Shown here piece by piece: positions 8,845 through 17,762 of a stretch of DNA of 64,000 nucleotides. The notes beneath the pieces are model-generated. The model was not told the origin of the DNA and did not search any database. It was given only the letters and a program-made list of their open reading frames with translations. Made by a program: the position numbers and the translations under genes. This DNA comes from Thermoanaerobacterales bacterium (lineage in GTDB: Bacteria; Bacillota; Thermosediminibacteria; Thermosediminibacterales; Tepidanaerobacteraceae), in the NCBI GenBank assembly GCA_012840135.1, contig DUMA01000018.1, positions 55,150 through 119,149 on the forward strand, given 5' to 3'. Position 1 is the stretch's first letter. Each line of letters starts with the position of its first letter.

Positions 8845-9973
8845 GGTGGTTATAATAGGCGGCGGGATCTCCGGCCTGTCTATAGCCTTTAATCTGGCAT
8901 CCATGGGCATGAGAGATGTCGTTGTCCTGGAAAAAAGTTACCTGTTCAGCGGCTCCACCGGGCGCTGCGGTGCGGGAGTAAGGCAGCAGTGGGGCACCGA
9001 GATGAACTGCGCCCTGGGCAAGGCCACCTGCGAAATATTCGAGAACCTCAATGAAATACTGGACTTTGAAGATGACATCGAATTCAAGCAGGGCGGATAC
9101 CTGATGATGGCCATCACCGAAAAGGAAGTGGAACAATTCAAGAAGAATATAGAGCTTCAGCACAGCATGGGCATACCATCGGTGATGCTGACCCCGCAGG
9201 AAGCCCTGGACATCGTTCCTGAACTAAACATAGAAGGGATACTGGCCTGCACCTTCTGCCAGAAGGATGGTCATGCAAATCCCTTCAAGACCATGCAGGC
9301 CTACGCCGAAGCCGCCAAAAGGCATGGAGCTGAAATATACACCTATACCGAAGCCACCGGCATCGATGTGGTGGAAGGCAGGGTGAGAGGTGTTCAGACA
9401 AATAAAGGATATATTTCCACCGACAAGGTAGTTATAGCGGCCGGAGCCTGGTCAAAACAGGTGGGAGAAATGGCGGGCTGTGATGTGCCGGTGAGGCCAG
9501 AACGCCACCAGATCCTGGTGACCGAACCCGTAAATCCCATCCTGGGGCCAATGCTCATGTCCTTTGCCGGAAATATCTACCTGCAGCAGGAGCCCGGAGG
9601 AGAATTCATCATGGGCTTCGGCAAGGACGAGCCACCGGAGCATAAGGTCACATCCACCTGGGAATTCGTGGAGACAATGTGTCAGAAAGCCACCCGCTAC
9701 CTGCCATACATGAAAAACGTGCGCATAGTGCGCCAGTGGGCGGGCCTTTACGAGATGTCTCCGGATGCCCAGCCCATCCTGGGCAAGGCCGAAGAAGTGG
9801 AAGGCATTTATCTTGCCACGGGATTTTCCGGCCACGGCTTCATGTTCGGCCCCATCACCGGACAGCTCATGGCCGAGTACATCCTGGGGCTTCCCACCAC
9901 CCTGCCCATCGACAAGCTGGACGTGGGAAGATTCAAGAGAGGAGAACTCATATTCGAACCCTCCGTCGTCTGA
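8828..9973 (+). CDS. FAD-dependent amino-acid dehydrogenase, beta subunit (DAO family)
   Basis: 381-residue D-amino-acid-oxidase-fold flavoprotein. Residues 6-28 give the FAD site VIIGGGISGLSIAF, followed by GSTGRCGAGVRQQW. Later parts include KVVIAAGAWSKQV, RPERHQILVTEP and the terminal YLATGFSGHGFMFGPITG. It resembles SoxB/HcnC/LhpB-type catalytic subunits that oxidise sarcosine, glycine, D-proline, hydroxyproline or opines; the substrate cannot be read from the sequence. GGGAGGGAT lies just upstream of ATG 8828. It is the last gene of the five-gene cassette and is followed by a terminator. Confidence 0.87.
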   Translation: MKKTAEVVIIGGGISGLSIAFNLASMGMRDVVVLEKSYLFSGSTGRCGAGVRQQWGTEMNCALGKATCEIFENLNEILDFEDDIEFKQGGYLMMAITEKEVEQFKKNIELQHSMGIPSVMLTPQEALDIVPELNIEGILACTFCQKDGHANPFKTMQAYAEAAKRHGAEIYTYTEATGIDVVEGRVRGVQTNKGYISTDKVVIAAGAWSKQVGEMAGCDVPVRPERHQILVTEPVNPILGPMLMSFAGNIYLQQEPGGEFIMGFGKDEPPEHKVTSTWEFVETMCQKATRYLPYMKNVRIVRQWAGLYEMSPDAQPILGKAEEVEGIYLATGFSGHGFMFGPITGQLMAEYILGLPTTLPIDKLDVGRFKRGELIFEPSVV

Positions 9974-10053
9974 TTCATGCGGCGGTACTGTGTGACACAT
10001 TCTTGCCGGCACCTTTGAAAGGTCGCCGGCTTACAAAAAAAGTTAACTGCAAT

Positions 10054-10082
10054 AAACCGGGGCAAAGACCCCGGTTTTTTTC
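10054..10082 (+). terminator. Rho-independent terminator of the dehydrogenase operon
   Basis: Stem CCGGGG/CCCCGG (10057-10062 with 10069-10074) extended by A:T pairs, then eight T. A second hairpin without T-run (GCCGGC at 10005-10010 with 10025-10030) precedes it. Confidence 0.85.
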
Positions 10083-10090
10083 AAAAAAAA

Positions 10091-10540
10091 GAGCCCGCAG
10101 TGACCTGCGCTGCAGCTGCCATGAATCTCTACATAGCCCACTGCAACCTTTCGGCTGCAATAGACCATTACGAAACCCACAGCAACCTGTGCTCGACCAT
10201 CCTGAGTACCTTAGAAACCTGATGCAATCTCTCGACTGCATCAGATCTCCAATTATACAATATAAGTATTATAAAAATACTCCATATTGTAAAATCTGCG
10301 GAACCCAGGATGATCTTAGCTCGAATGCTATGCATCCCTTTTGACCCCGTGACAGCAGTTCCGGCTGCCACGAAGCCTTACAAGACGCATAACACTCTGC
10401 CCGCCGGCCTGTGCCGAGCCCCAGGACCCGGCACAGACCTTTGGCCGACCGCCGGAAAACCCGGATGAAGGATCTACCGGCAGTCTTGGCTCGGCCACTG
10501 CGAACCCTCACTATTATGTTGCCCCGCGACATCAAAAATA
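10091..10540. other. Hairpin-rich non-coding spacer
   Basis: No convincing gene. The stretch carries a series of short inverted repeats about 35-40 bases apart: GCAG/CTGC near 10097-10108, TGCA/TGCA around 10142-10158, CACAG/CTGTG around 10178-10191, CTGATGCA/TGCATCAG (10219-10226 with 10236-10243), GCAG/CTGC around 10354-10367, and a larger one with CTGTGCCG/CGGCACAG (10409-10436). It could be a worn array of hairpin repeats or a structured RNA. The open frames here have no ribosome site and low-quality sequence. Confidence 0.45.
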
Positions 10541-10568
10541 TGCACCCCTTTTTCAAAAAAATTTTCCC

Positions 10569-10633
10569 GTGTCACGGGGACGGTTTCATTGACACATTCG
10601 GCTCGGGTGTCAAAGGGACGGTTCCATTGACAC
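10569..10633. repeat. Two copies of a GTGTCA...GGGACGGTT...TGACAC repeat
   Basis: Copies at 10569-10595 and 10607-10633 are both flanked by GTGTCA and TGACAC with the core GGGACGGTT. Each is an inverted repeat of about 27 bases. The core GGGACGGTTC is a common intergenic palindrome type in clostridia, sometimes linked to IS200-like (REP) transposases. Related elements with TGAGTCA ends occur at 12547, 14877 and 17958. Confidence 0.7.
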
Positions 10634-10693
10634 ACTCCGGAAGTTACCGAATTAAAACCTTATCAAAATAATTTAAATTTTGTTTGATGATGA

Positions 10694-10794
10694 TATAATA
10701 AAAGATGAACGTGGCGGCTACTGCATAAAAAGCTGTGGCAGCGCCGCACAAAAAGCAGAGGTGCCTGATGCACGAAAAGCTGTGGCAGCGCCGC
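10694..10794 (+). promoter_or_regulatory. Possible promoter and 20-bp direct repeat before the dikinase-like gene
   Basis: A TATAAT at 10694-10699 follows TGATGA. Downstream, in the presumed leader, AAAAGCTGTGGCAGCGCCGC occurs twice exactly, at 10728-10747 and 10775-10794, 47 bases apart. Each copy contains a partial palindrome. They may be repeat remnants or a leader control element. Confidence 0.45.
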
Positions 10795-10824
10795 TTTTAA
10801 CCATATAACCGGAGGTGGGTACTT

Positions 10825-12549
10825 ATGGCCAAGTGGAACGACAAAATCAAGGAGTACATAGCCTTCGATCCTTTGAAATATCCGGAATTTCGAAAAAGGA
10901 CCATCGGCACCGGAAGCATAGGCGGGAAGGCTAAAGGCTTGCTTTATTCCAGCATGGTGTTAAAACAGAAAGATGATGATATCTTAAAAAACGTGATCAT
11001 TCCCGAAAGTTATTTCATCGCTTCCAGCATGTACGACGATTATCTTGCCCAAAATGAGATAGACCTCATAATCGAAGAATCTCCCAACGACATAGATAAG
11101 ATCCGCCAGGCCATTTTCGACGGAGAATTTTCAAAAGAAGCCCGGGGGCAGTTTGAGAATATCCTCCGTGAACTTACATGTCCCCTGGCCATAAGGTCAT
11201 CTTCCATGCTGGAAGACAGCGTGCGCTTCTCCTTTGCCGGAAAGTACTTCACCACCTTTATCCCCAACGCCGGCACCATGGAAGAAAGGCTCTCCCAGCT
11301 CATCTCAGCCATAAAGCAGATCTATGCCAGCACCTACGGCAAAAACGCCGTAGTATACAGAAAAAAGCATGCCCTTTCCGAAGAAAGGATGGCGGTGATC
11401 ATCCAGGAGCTTTTCGGAAAAAGGCGTGGCGGCGGTTTTTATCCAGAAGTGGCGGGAGTGGGATTTTCAGAAAACTACAGACGGTTCACCGAGAGGATAA
11501 GAAAAGAAGACGGAGTGGTGAGGGTGGTATTCGGCCTCGGCACCAAGAGCACTTCCAGAGGATATGCCAGGACCTTTTCCCTTACGAACCTGAGCCTGCG
11601 GCCTGAAGGCAACAATGCCCAGGAGATCGCCAAATACTCTCAGGAGACCTTTGACATGCTGAACATGGAGACGGGCCATCTGGAATCCTACAATATAAAT
11701 GAGAGGCTGGATATTATAAAATACCACAGCGATTTCTACCGCCTTGCATCGCTTTATTCATCTGCAGAAAACATGCTGAAAGACCTTTCGCCCGTTTTTG
11801 CCGGGCCCGTTCCCGGTGAAAAAATCATATTCACCTTTGACAGATTTCCATCATACAGGCCGCAATTTTTTGAGCTCATGAAGTATCTCTTTGAAGTGCT
11901 GGAAGATGCCATGGGCATAGCGGTGGATGTGGAATGGGCTTACGAGCCCGAAGACCCCAGTTTTGCACTGCTCCAGGTGAGGCCCCTGTCAAGCTGGGAG
12001 GAATACAGGAAAATAAAGATACCCGATGACATAAAGACAGAAGATATTCTCCTTTCGGGTGACCACATGCTCACCAACGGCGTGCTGAGAGGCATAAGAT
12101 ACCTGGTATATGTGGACCACGACGAGTTTTACTCAAGCCCGGACAAATACGCCATCGCCCGGGAAGTGGGCAAGGTGAACGACGTGCTTGCCGGAGAAAA
12201 ATACATACTGGTGGGCCCCGGGCGCTGGGGTTCCAGCAACCCGGCACTGGGCGTTCCTGTGAACTACAACGAAATCGCAAACTGCGGCATGCTGGTGGAA
12301 GTCGGCATCCAGCGCAAAAACTTCACGCCGGAGCTTTCCTACGGCACCCACTTCTTCGCAGACCTGGACGTGGACGGCATCCTCTACATGCCCGTGTTTG
12401 ACAATCGAGAGACCAACATCATAAACTTCGACTGGTTCAAAAACGCTCCCAGAAAGGCCACAGGCCACAAGGCCGTATGGGTTTATGAAGGCAAGTTCGA
12501 TGCGTTTTTGGACGGAGACCGCATGAAAGGAGTTGTGATCAAAAAATGA
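10825..12549 (+). CDS. PEP/pyruvate-binding (PPDK N-terminal) domain protein
   Basis: 574-residue protein with the ATP-grasp pyruvate,phosphate-dikinase/PEP-synthase N-terminal domain. Visible parts are GTGSIGGKAKGLLYS, LAIRSSSMLEDSVRFSFAGK (the ATP-site arginine and serine stretch) and LLQVRPLSSWEE. The central phosphohistidine domain and the C-terminal PEP barrel of full PEP synthase are absent, so it is a stand-alone family and not a complete enzyme. The C-terminal 190 residues, with GPGRWGSSNPALGVPVNY, are conserved-looking but unassigned. RBS GGAGGTGGG precedes ATG 10825. Monocistronic by context; role unknown. Confidence 0.75.
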   Translation: MAKWNDKIKEYIAFDPLKYPEFRKRTIGTGSIGGKAKGLLYSSMVLKQKDDDILKNVIIPESYFIASSMYDDYLAQNEIDLIIEESPNDIDKIRQAIFDGEFSKEARGQFENILRELTCPLAIRSSSMLEDSVRFSFAGKYFTTFIPNAGTMEERLSQLISAIKQIYASTYGKNAVVYRKKHALSEERMAVIIQELFGKRRGGGFYPEVAGVGFSENYRRFTERIRKEDGVVRVVFGLGTKSTSRGYARTFSLTNLSLRPEGNNAQEIAKYSQETFDMLNMETGHLESYNINERLDIIKYHSDFYRLASLYSSAENMLKDLSPVFAGPVPGEKIIFTFDRFPSYRPQFFELMKYLFEVLEDAMGIAVDVEWAYEPEDPSFALLQVRPLSSWEEYRKIKIPDDIKTEDILLSGDHMLTNGVLRGIRYLVYVDHDEFYSSPDKYAIAREVGKVNDVLAGEKYILVGPGRWGSSNPALGVPVNYNEIANCGMLVEVGIQRKNFTPELSYGTHFFADLDVDGILYMPVFDNRETNIINFDWFKNAPRKATGHKAVWVYEGKFDAFLDGDRMKGVVIKK

Positions 12550-12583
12550 GTCAGGGGGCTTCTCTGACTCATCCCCTGACTCA
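12547..12583. repeat. TGAGTCA/TGACTCA repeat touching the stop codon
   Basis: TGAGTCA (12547-12553, containing the stop TGA of the upstream gene) pairs with TGACTCA at 12565-12571. A second TGACTCA lies at 12577-12583 after TCCCC. The same layout occurs at 17958-17995. It could serve as a transcription terminator or mRNA 3' end. Confidence 0.65.
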
Positions 12584-12668
12584 TGGAATCGTTCCCTAAC
12601 TTACTGGCTCAACACTGGAAAAGTAAGCAACCTCGCCGTCACAGCCTGCCCGTGTTAAATTATAACTT

Positions 12669-14846
12669 TTATTTCTCCAGCTTCAGCATTCTCACCAGCA
12701 CCACCGCAGCCTGAGCGCGGGTGACGCTGCCCTGGGGATCAAACTTGCCGTCGATGCCCTGAATAAGCTTGAGTCCCATGGCTATGGCCGCATGACCCTT
12801 ATAGGCTGGCGCTATGGCTGACGCATCCTTTGCGGGAATGGTGTAAATGCCGCTGATGGAAGCCACTTTTTCAAATCCCAGAGACCTCACCATAAAAGCC
12901 GCCATTTTTTCCCTGGTCAGAGGCTTTTGAGCGTCCACCTCACCCTGCTTCACAATGCCCATCTTGATGGCCGCATCGATATATTTCTGTATGTCATCCT
13001 CGGAATCTTTGCCTGCCTTTATACCAGATTTCAAAGCCACCTCATCAATGGCCGGGCTGCTGTAGCCTGTAGCCGCCATTAAAAGTTTTATAAAATCTCC
13101 CTGGCTGATATTTTCATCGGGGCGGAACTTATCATCCCCGGACTGAATTATGCCCAGATCCACCAGAAGCTGTATATCCTTTTCCGCCCAGTGGCCGCCG
13201 ATGTCGGTGAAAGCCGTCTCGGGCTGCTTTTGGATGGGCTTTCCGCTATAGTCCAGAGGCACGAAGTCAAAGGCGTCAAAAGTATAGGTGTTGGAAGGTT
13301 TGAGTTTGTAAACCAGATAAAACTTGCTTTCTTCCTCCTGGGGCCGGTAAACCCTGGCATAGGAAAGCTCAAGGCCTATGTCCTTCAGGAATCGGGCTTC
13401 GGCCTCATCCTTCGACAGCACTCCTTCGGCCCCGGGGAAATCCTTGTCCTGCCAGCTCATGTTATAACCTACTACCTGGCCGGTGGCCGAGTCAACGGTG
13501 ACTGAAAATCCGTTGGCCAGATACGGTATGCCATTTACCTGCCTCGTATAATTGAAATATTGGTCACGGATTTTTTCGGGATAGTTGATTTCACCTTTTG
13601 GCTCTTCCAGCTTCACACTGCCGAATTTCTCCGGCTGAAGCTTTTTCAGAAAATCTTCCGCAATCTTCTGCGCCGCCGCCCTGTCGTATTTCTGGTTGAA
13701 ATTCGTATTATAGCGGCTCTCGTCCCATATATTAAAACTGAGCAGTTCTGAGGTCACCGCATTCACCCGGGCATTTATGGAACCGTATTCGCCGGGATTT
13801 TGGGCCTTTTTGTTCCAGTTGATATTCCAAACCTTCTGGTCGGGGTTGTCGTAATCCTCATAAAGATTGGCGTAATTTTGTTCGTAACCCTCGGGGATGG
13901 TCAAATACTTCTGCACCACCTTCACCGCAGCATCCTTTGTGATGCAGTTTTTGGTGGATTCCACTTCCTTTAATTCCTGGGGGGTGAGTTCCGCACTTCT
14001 AGACTTTTGGGCTTCCCCAGCGCCGCCATAGTCAAAATACGGATAATCGTAACCCGCATCATTCAAAAACTTGCCCGTGACGGCATCAATGAGCACCCTG
14101 TAAGGGCCGTCTATCGTGTAGACAAGCTTCACATCATCCTTTTTGGTCCCATAGTCAAAATACCTCTGATATACCAGCTTCAATCCTGCGTTTTCCTTGA
14201 AAATCTTCTCCGCTTCCTGCATTGAAATGATCTTATCCGCCGCCGGCATCTTGTCGTACGACCAGTTGAAATTGTAACTGCGTACCCTGCCTGAATTGGC
14301 ATCCACATTTATATTGAATCCGTCGCCTTCAACGGGGATACCGTTTAAAATCCTTACAAAATTAAAGTTATAATCCTGCTGGTACGCTATCACCTTCAAA
14401 GGCCTGTATTCCGGCGCCCGGTTTTCCCGGTATGCGGTTTGGGCAAATTCCTCGGGCTGGTGCTTTCGAGCGTATTCTTCGGCAATCTTCCTGGCATCAT
14501 CTTCGGAAAACTTCGGAATAAGGGAAGGCTTCTGAGCGACATCATACCCTTCGTACATGTTGAGGTTCAAAATATAACCCGTATCCGCATCCACGGTAGC
14601 GTACAGGCTGCCGTAGGGCTCCCTGGACTTCGACCAGCTCAGGCTCCAGGTCTTGCGGGACTTATCCTCGTTGTAGTTGATATCGAACCTGTCGTAACCG
14701 CTGGTGTCAAACATACTTTTTATCTTCTCAATGGCCTTTTCCTGAGGAAAAGCCGTATCCCCCTGGGCGTAAGCACCGGGGATAAAAACCGAAATGGTAA
14801 AAACAATACTCAATGCCAGCGCTGTTAAGTATCTTAGCCTCTTCAT
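12669..14846 (-). CDS. Secreted YcdB/YcdC-domain protein with C-terminal SLH domains
   Basis: 725-residue exported protein. A signal peptide is clear at residues 1-27 (KRLR, a hydrophobic core, then PGAYAQG). Residues ~30-280 and ~300-500 are two similar modules with PepSY/YcdB features (VNPITG-like ANSGRVRSYNFNW, DSATGQVVGYNMSWQD), a family linked to propeptide-like or metalloprotease-regulating functions. From ~545 to the end are S-layer homology repeats (FTDIGGHWAEKDIQLLVDLG, IQGIDGKFDPQGSVTRAQAA), which anchor proteins to the wall. ATG 14846 follows AAGGGAGGC. It stands alone between repeats. The substrate or partner is not deducible. Confidence 0.85.
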   Translation of the reverse strand: MKRLRYLTALALSIVFTISVFIPGAYAQGDTAFPQEKAIEKIKSMFDTSGYDRFDINYNEDKSRKTWSLSWSKSREPYGSLYATVDADTGYILNLNMYEGYDVAQKPSLIPKFSEDDARKIAEEYARKHQPEEFAQTAYRENRAPEYRPLKVIAYQQDYNFNFVRILNGIPVEGDGFNINVDANSGRVRSYNFNWSYDKMPAADKIISMQEAEKIFKENAGLKLVYQRYFDYGTKKDDVKLVYTIDGPYRVLIDAVTGKFLNDAGYDYPYFDYGGAGEAQKSRSAELTPQELKEVESTKNCITKDAAVKVVQKYLTIPEGYEQNYANLYEDYDNPDQKVWNINWNKKAQNPGEYGSINARVNAVTSELLSFNIWDESRYNTNFNQKYDRAAAQKIAEDFLKKLQPEKFGSVKLEEPKGEINYPEKIRDQYFNYTRQVNGIPYLANGFSVTVDSATGQVVGYNMSWQDKDFPGAEGVLSKDEAEARFLKDIGLELSYARVYRPQEEESKFYLVYKLKPSNTYTFDAFDFVPLDYSGKPIQKQPETAFTDIGGHWAEKDIQLLVDLGIIQSGDDKFRPDENISQGDFIKLLMAATGYSSPAIDEVALKSGIKAGKDSEDDIQKYIDAAIKMGIVKQGEVDAQKPLTREKMAAFMVRSLGFEKVASISGIYTIPAKDASAIAPAYKGHAAIAMGLKLIQGIDGKFDPQGSVTRAQAAVVLVRMLKLEK

Positions 14847-15172
14847 TGCAAAAATGCCTCCCTTAACGATTATAAGTGAGTCAGGGGACGTGACTCATGC
14901 GACTTCATGCGATCCCATCTCTGCCCCCGGTAAATGATAAAATGATATTTATACACCTCCCTCCCCAAGGCTCATTCTTCATTCTATAATATTTAGACGA
15001 AAAATATGATTAAAAGTTCCATGCTTTTTCCCGGGAAATATAAATAAAGGGTTTTTTAAAATTCATGTAGAATATTAAAAATAATTCATAGACTGGAGGA
15101 TAAATTATGAAGGTGATCAAAAGTGTTAGAATGCTGCGGGAATTATTATCCTGATATGAAAGGATGAGTAAA
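14847..15172. other. Intergenic region with one TGAGTCA palindrome
   Basis: The only structured item is TGAGTCAGGGGACGTGACTCA-type dyad at 14877-14897 (arms TGAGTCA and TGACTCA), a member of the repeat family at 12547 and 17958. The minus-strand leader of the SLH gene and the plus-strand leader of the nitrilase gene share this gap. I see no small gene in it. Confidence 0.6.
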
Positions 15173-15988
15173 ATGTCCGATAATATGAAATTAAAAGTTT
15201 CCCTTCTACAGATGGATGTGGCGTACGGAGACCCGGAGCAAAACCGCTGCCGGGCCGAAGATATGATAAAGGAAGCATTGAAAGACAGGAAAAAACCCGA
15301 TGTGCTGGTCCTGCCCGAGATGTGGACCACAGGATACGACCTGAAAAGGATAGGGGATATCGCCGACCGGGAGGGCAATCCCACCATCCCGTGGCTTCGG
15401 GAAGTGGCGGCCAAAAACCGGTTGAATATCGTGGCGGGCTCCATAGCCGACGGGAGGACGAGCCAAAACAAAAAAGAAGGAGTGTTTAACTCCTCCTATG
15501 TCATCAACAGGGAAGGAGAGATAGTGGCCCGATACGACAAGGTCCACCGCTTCCGCCTTATGGAAGAAGACAGGTACCTTTCACCCGGCAAGGAAGCGGT
15601 GACCTTCGAACTCGACGGCATCCCCTGCGGTGTAATCATATGCTATGATTTGCGGTTTCCCGAATTCGTCCGAAAGCTGGCCCTCATGGGGGCGAAAATA
15701 CTGTTTGTCCCGGCCCAGTGGCCCAGGCCCCGGGAGATTCACTGGAAGCTTTTGAACATCGTGCGGGCTATAGAAAACCAGTTTTTTGTGGTGGCGGTAA
15801 ATCGGGCGGGCAAGGACAAAAGCGGCGATTTCCCGGGCATATCCCTGGTGGTGGACCCATGGGGAGAAGTGCTGCTGGAAGGAAGCGATAAGGAGGAAGT
15901 GCTTACCGCCACACTGGACCTTTCCCGCATAGACCACGCCCGCCGGAAGATTACCGTATTCGAAGACCGCCGCCCGGAACTGTATTAG
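15173..15988 (+). CDS. Carbon-nitrogen hydrolase (nitrilase superfamily, omega-amidase-like)
   Basis: 271-residue hydrolase with the full Glu-Lys-Cys triad: E49 in VLPEMWTTGY, K123 in RYDKVHRF and C157 in GVIICYDLRFPE. It is closest in pattern to omega-amidase/YafV/Nit2 enzymes, which deamidate 2-oxoglutaramate-type substrates in methionine salvage and glutamine transaminase pathways; the substrate is inferred only. ATG 15173 is preferred because AAAGG lies at the right distance; ATG 15164 overlaps that site. A hairpin terminator follows. Confidence 0.85.
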   Translation: MSDNMKLKVSLLQMDVAYGDPEQNRCRAEDMIKEALKDRKKPDVLVLPEMWTTGYDLKRIGDIADREGNPTIPWLREVAAKNRLNIVAGSIADGRTSQNKKEGVFNSSYVINREGEIVARYDKVHRFRLMEEDRYLSPGKEAVTFELDGIPCGVIICYDLRFPEFVRKLALMGAKILFVPAQWPRPREIHWKLLNIVRAIENQFFVVAVNRAGKDKSGDFPGISLVVDPWGEVLLEGSDKEEVLTATLDLSRIDHARRKITVFEDRRPELY

Positions 15989-15997
15989 ACATATGTA

Positions 15998-16028
15998 AAA
16001 GTCGGGATAAAACCCGACTTTAAAATTT
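15998..16028 (+). terminator. Hairpin terminator after the nitrilase gene
   Basis: A 9-bp perfect stem AAAGTCGGG/CCCGACTTT (15998-16006 with 16013-16021) is followed by the weak U-rich tail TAAAATTT. Confidence 0.65.
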
Positions 16029-16083
16029 GTGATTGTTGAGAGATAGTTAAAAAAGTGGATTTAAAAAGGCCAACATGTACAAC

Positions 16084-16112
16084 TTGAACTATAAACAAAA
16101 ATTATTTATAAT
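16084..16112 (+). promoter_or_regulatory. Sigma-A type promoter for the toxin-antitoxin pair
   Basis: TTGAAC (16084-16089), a 17-base spacer and TATAAT (16107-16112) lie 36 bases before the ATG at 16148. Confidence 0.7.
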
Positions 16113-16147
16113 ATAAACTAGAAAATTGAGCAAAGCAGGGATTAGAC

Positions 16148-16618
16148 ATGGGTGTCAATTTAGAAAAATTAAATAGGTCAACAGCTAAAAGATTATTCGG
16201 AGAGATAATCAACAAGGCCGAACGCGGTGAGGAAATAATAGTTATAGACGCTTTAAGAAACAAAGGCGACGAGAAAAACGCGGTGTCAATCATAAGCACC
16301 CAATACCTTGATAATTTATTTTCAAGGATAGCTCCTTTTAAACTAATATGGGAATATGACCAAATTTTAAAAGGCTATACCGTAACTATAGAAGGCCTTT
16401 CCACGGTTTATGGCGAGGGCAATACCAAAGAGGAAGCTATAGAAGATCTTATCGATGCGCTTCTTGAATATACGGAACTTTATTACAGCAACATTGAATG
16501 GTTCACCTCTGAAAACTCTGCCACAAATTTCGATTTCCCTTTTTTACGCCGAATCGCCCGCTGCAATGGCGATAGAGAAAAAATAAAGCAATTATTTGTG
16601 GAAGAAAAATGCCAATAA
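16148..16618 (+). CDS. HicB-like antitoxin with N-terminal Phd-like region
   Basis: 156-residue protein overlapping a HicA-like gene. Residues 1-60 (VNLEKLNRSTAKRLFGEII, then EEIIVIDALRN) recall a Phd/YefM-type fold. Residues 70-130 recall HicB: YDQILKGYTVTIEGLSTVYG with TKEEAIEDLIDALLEY. The second pair in this window, at 63.3-63.9 kb, has the same organisation, which supports one family. It presumably binds and neutralises the toxin and represses its own promoter. Function is inferred from gene order and domain style. Confidence 0.6.
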   Translation: MGVNLEKLNRSTAKRLFGEIINKAERGEEIIVIDALRNKGDEKNAVSIISTQYLDNLFSRIAPFKLIWEYDQILKGYTVTIEGLSTVYGEGNTKEEAIEDLIDALLEYTELYYSNIEWFTSENSATNFDFPFLRRIARCNGDREKIKQLFVEEKCQ

Positions 16619-16869
16619 GATATACTCAGGGTGAAATCAGGCAACTTCTGAACAAAATGGGATTTGTTAAGGCGCGAAAAAAGGGAACCATATATATGGG
16701 AATCGGATATGATGGGCAAAAGAGGACTGTCAAGTTTGATTACCATAAAGATAGTGACTACCTTAAGATAGGCACATTAAAACAAATATCTATTTCACTG
16801 GGGTTTATATCTCTGGAAGAGATGAAGAAGTTTATAGATAATGGTTATAAAAAAAGGTTTGAAAATTAA
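16609..16869 (+). CDS. HicA-like toxin
   Basis: 86-residue basic protein starting inside the end of the antitoxin gene (10-base overlap). The N-terminal IRQLLNKMGFVKARKKGTIY corresponds to the HicA dsRNA-binding-like fold, in which a G-F/W segment is followed by a conserved HisXX-like position; here the usual histidine of the GSHxhy motif is replaced by KKGTIYM. The middle carries KFDYHKDSDYLKIGTLKQI. HicA toxins cleave mRNA. The changed motif leaves activity uncertain. Confidence 0.55.
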   Translation: MPIRYTQGEIRQLLNKMGFVKARKKGTIYMGIGYDGQKRTVKFDYHKDSDYLKIGTLKQISISLGFISLEEMKKFIDNGYKKRFEN

Positions 16870-16892
16870 AAAGCGGCCCGACAGCCGCCAAA

Positions 16893-17645
16893 TCAGGTGA
16901 TATTTTTGTCATTCTTGCGCTGCAGAAGTACCTTTACCAGAAGTTCCAGCAAATATACCCTGAGCAAATCATCGTGAAGCTGCGTATCTTCCTGCAGCAG
17001 GCCGTTTTCCAGCAAAAATCGCAAATCTTCGCTGCCTTCCCGCAGCAACCCGTCTCCCTGCTTCGAAGCAGGGTAAAAGGTATCATATTTTGCCGTTGTT
17101 TCGGCATTTTTTGCTTTTACGGCATCGTACCCTGCCGCTCCGCACCCTGCTACCGAAGGCGCTTCCACGTTCCCGTGAAAATGCCTGTGCATGTAAAGAT
17201 TTTCTACAAGACGGGCATTTTTCATGTACTCCAGGACGGTGGCCCTGCTTGCCAGTATATCGACTGTTTTGCCGCATCTTAATACAATGCGGGAAGCCCT
17301 CCCGCCTGCATCTTCCACCCCATGAACCTCCCTGAAATTCACATACCCGAAAGTCCCGTCATTTTCCCCCAGAGGCTTTTTACGAATTTTAACCGGTATG
17401 AGTATCATATTCGCCCCAAAAGGTACGGGAACGGCATGCCTTTTATTTATAGCCCTGCCGTACGATTCTCTAATGGCTGGAAGGTCAATGCCGTATATCC
17501 TGGCGAAATACTTTAATACAGTCCTGCAGGTCCTCTTGTCCGTCATCTCCGTGCCGTCGCATGCAACAAGCCTCGTGACGTTTCCGCTTTCATAGATCGG
17601 AAGGATGGCCGCCACGCCCAGTTCCAGAAAATCATCCAACACCAA
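16893..17645 (-). CDS. ComK-like transcription factor family protein
   Basis: About 250 residues. I align it by eye with the competence regulator ComK of Bacillus. AAILPIYESGN corresponds to the start of ComK (IAVLPEEIDGK), KRTCRTVLKYFAR to the SCRFFGSSY helix, VPVPFGANMILIPVKIRKK to the IMVDPSNQIFLFPTLSS block, FGYVNFREV to the CGWISHVHV strand, and VLRCGKTVDILAS to the FSNGKTMELPIS segment. The C-terminal ~90 residues are longer than in ComK. The GTG at 17654 lies inside the ribosome site AAGGAGG (17654-17660), so I choose TTG 17645 (8-base spacer); GTG 17642 is an alternative. Expression starts from a consensus promoter with palindromic operators at 17763-17821. The homology needs a profile search. 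Confidence 0.5.
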   Translation of the reverse strand: MVLDDFLELGVAAILPIYESGNVTRLVACDGTEMTDKRTCRTVLKYFARIYGIDLPAIRESYGRAINKRHAVPVPFGANMILIPVKIRKKPLGENDGTFGYVNFREVHGVEDAGGRASRIVLRCGKTVDILASRATVLEYMKNARLVENLYMHRHFHGNVEAPSVAGCGAAGYDAVKAKNAETTAKYDTFYPASKQGDGLLREGSEDLRFLLENGLLQEDTQLHDDLLRVYLLELLVKVLLQRKNDKNIT

Positions 17646-17762
17646 TTCTGACACCTCCTTGTATAAGCGAGAACAATGTGGTCATCCTTATAAAGTAATT
17701 GTTCTAAAGATTTGCATCGAAAATGGGACAACGCCTGATTTATATACATGACGATAAACCAA

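Noticed and set aside
10091..10540. CRISPR array
   Set aside because: The regular short hairpins differ in sequence; there is no constant repeat, no unique spacers and no cas gene.
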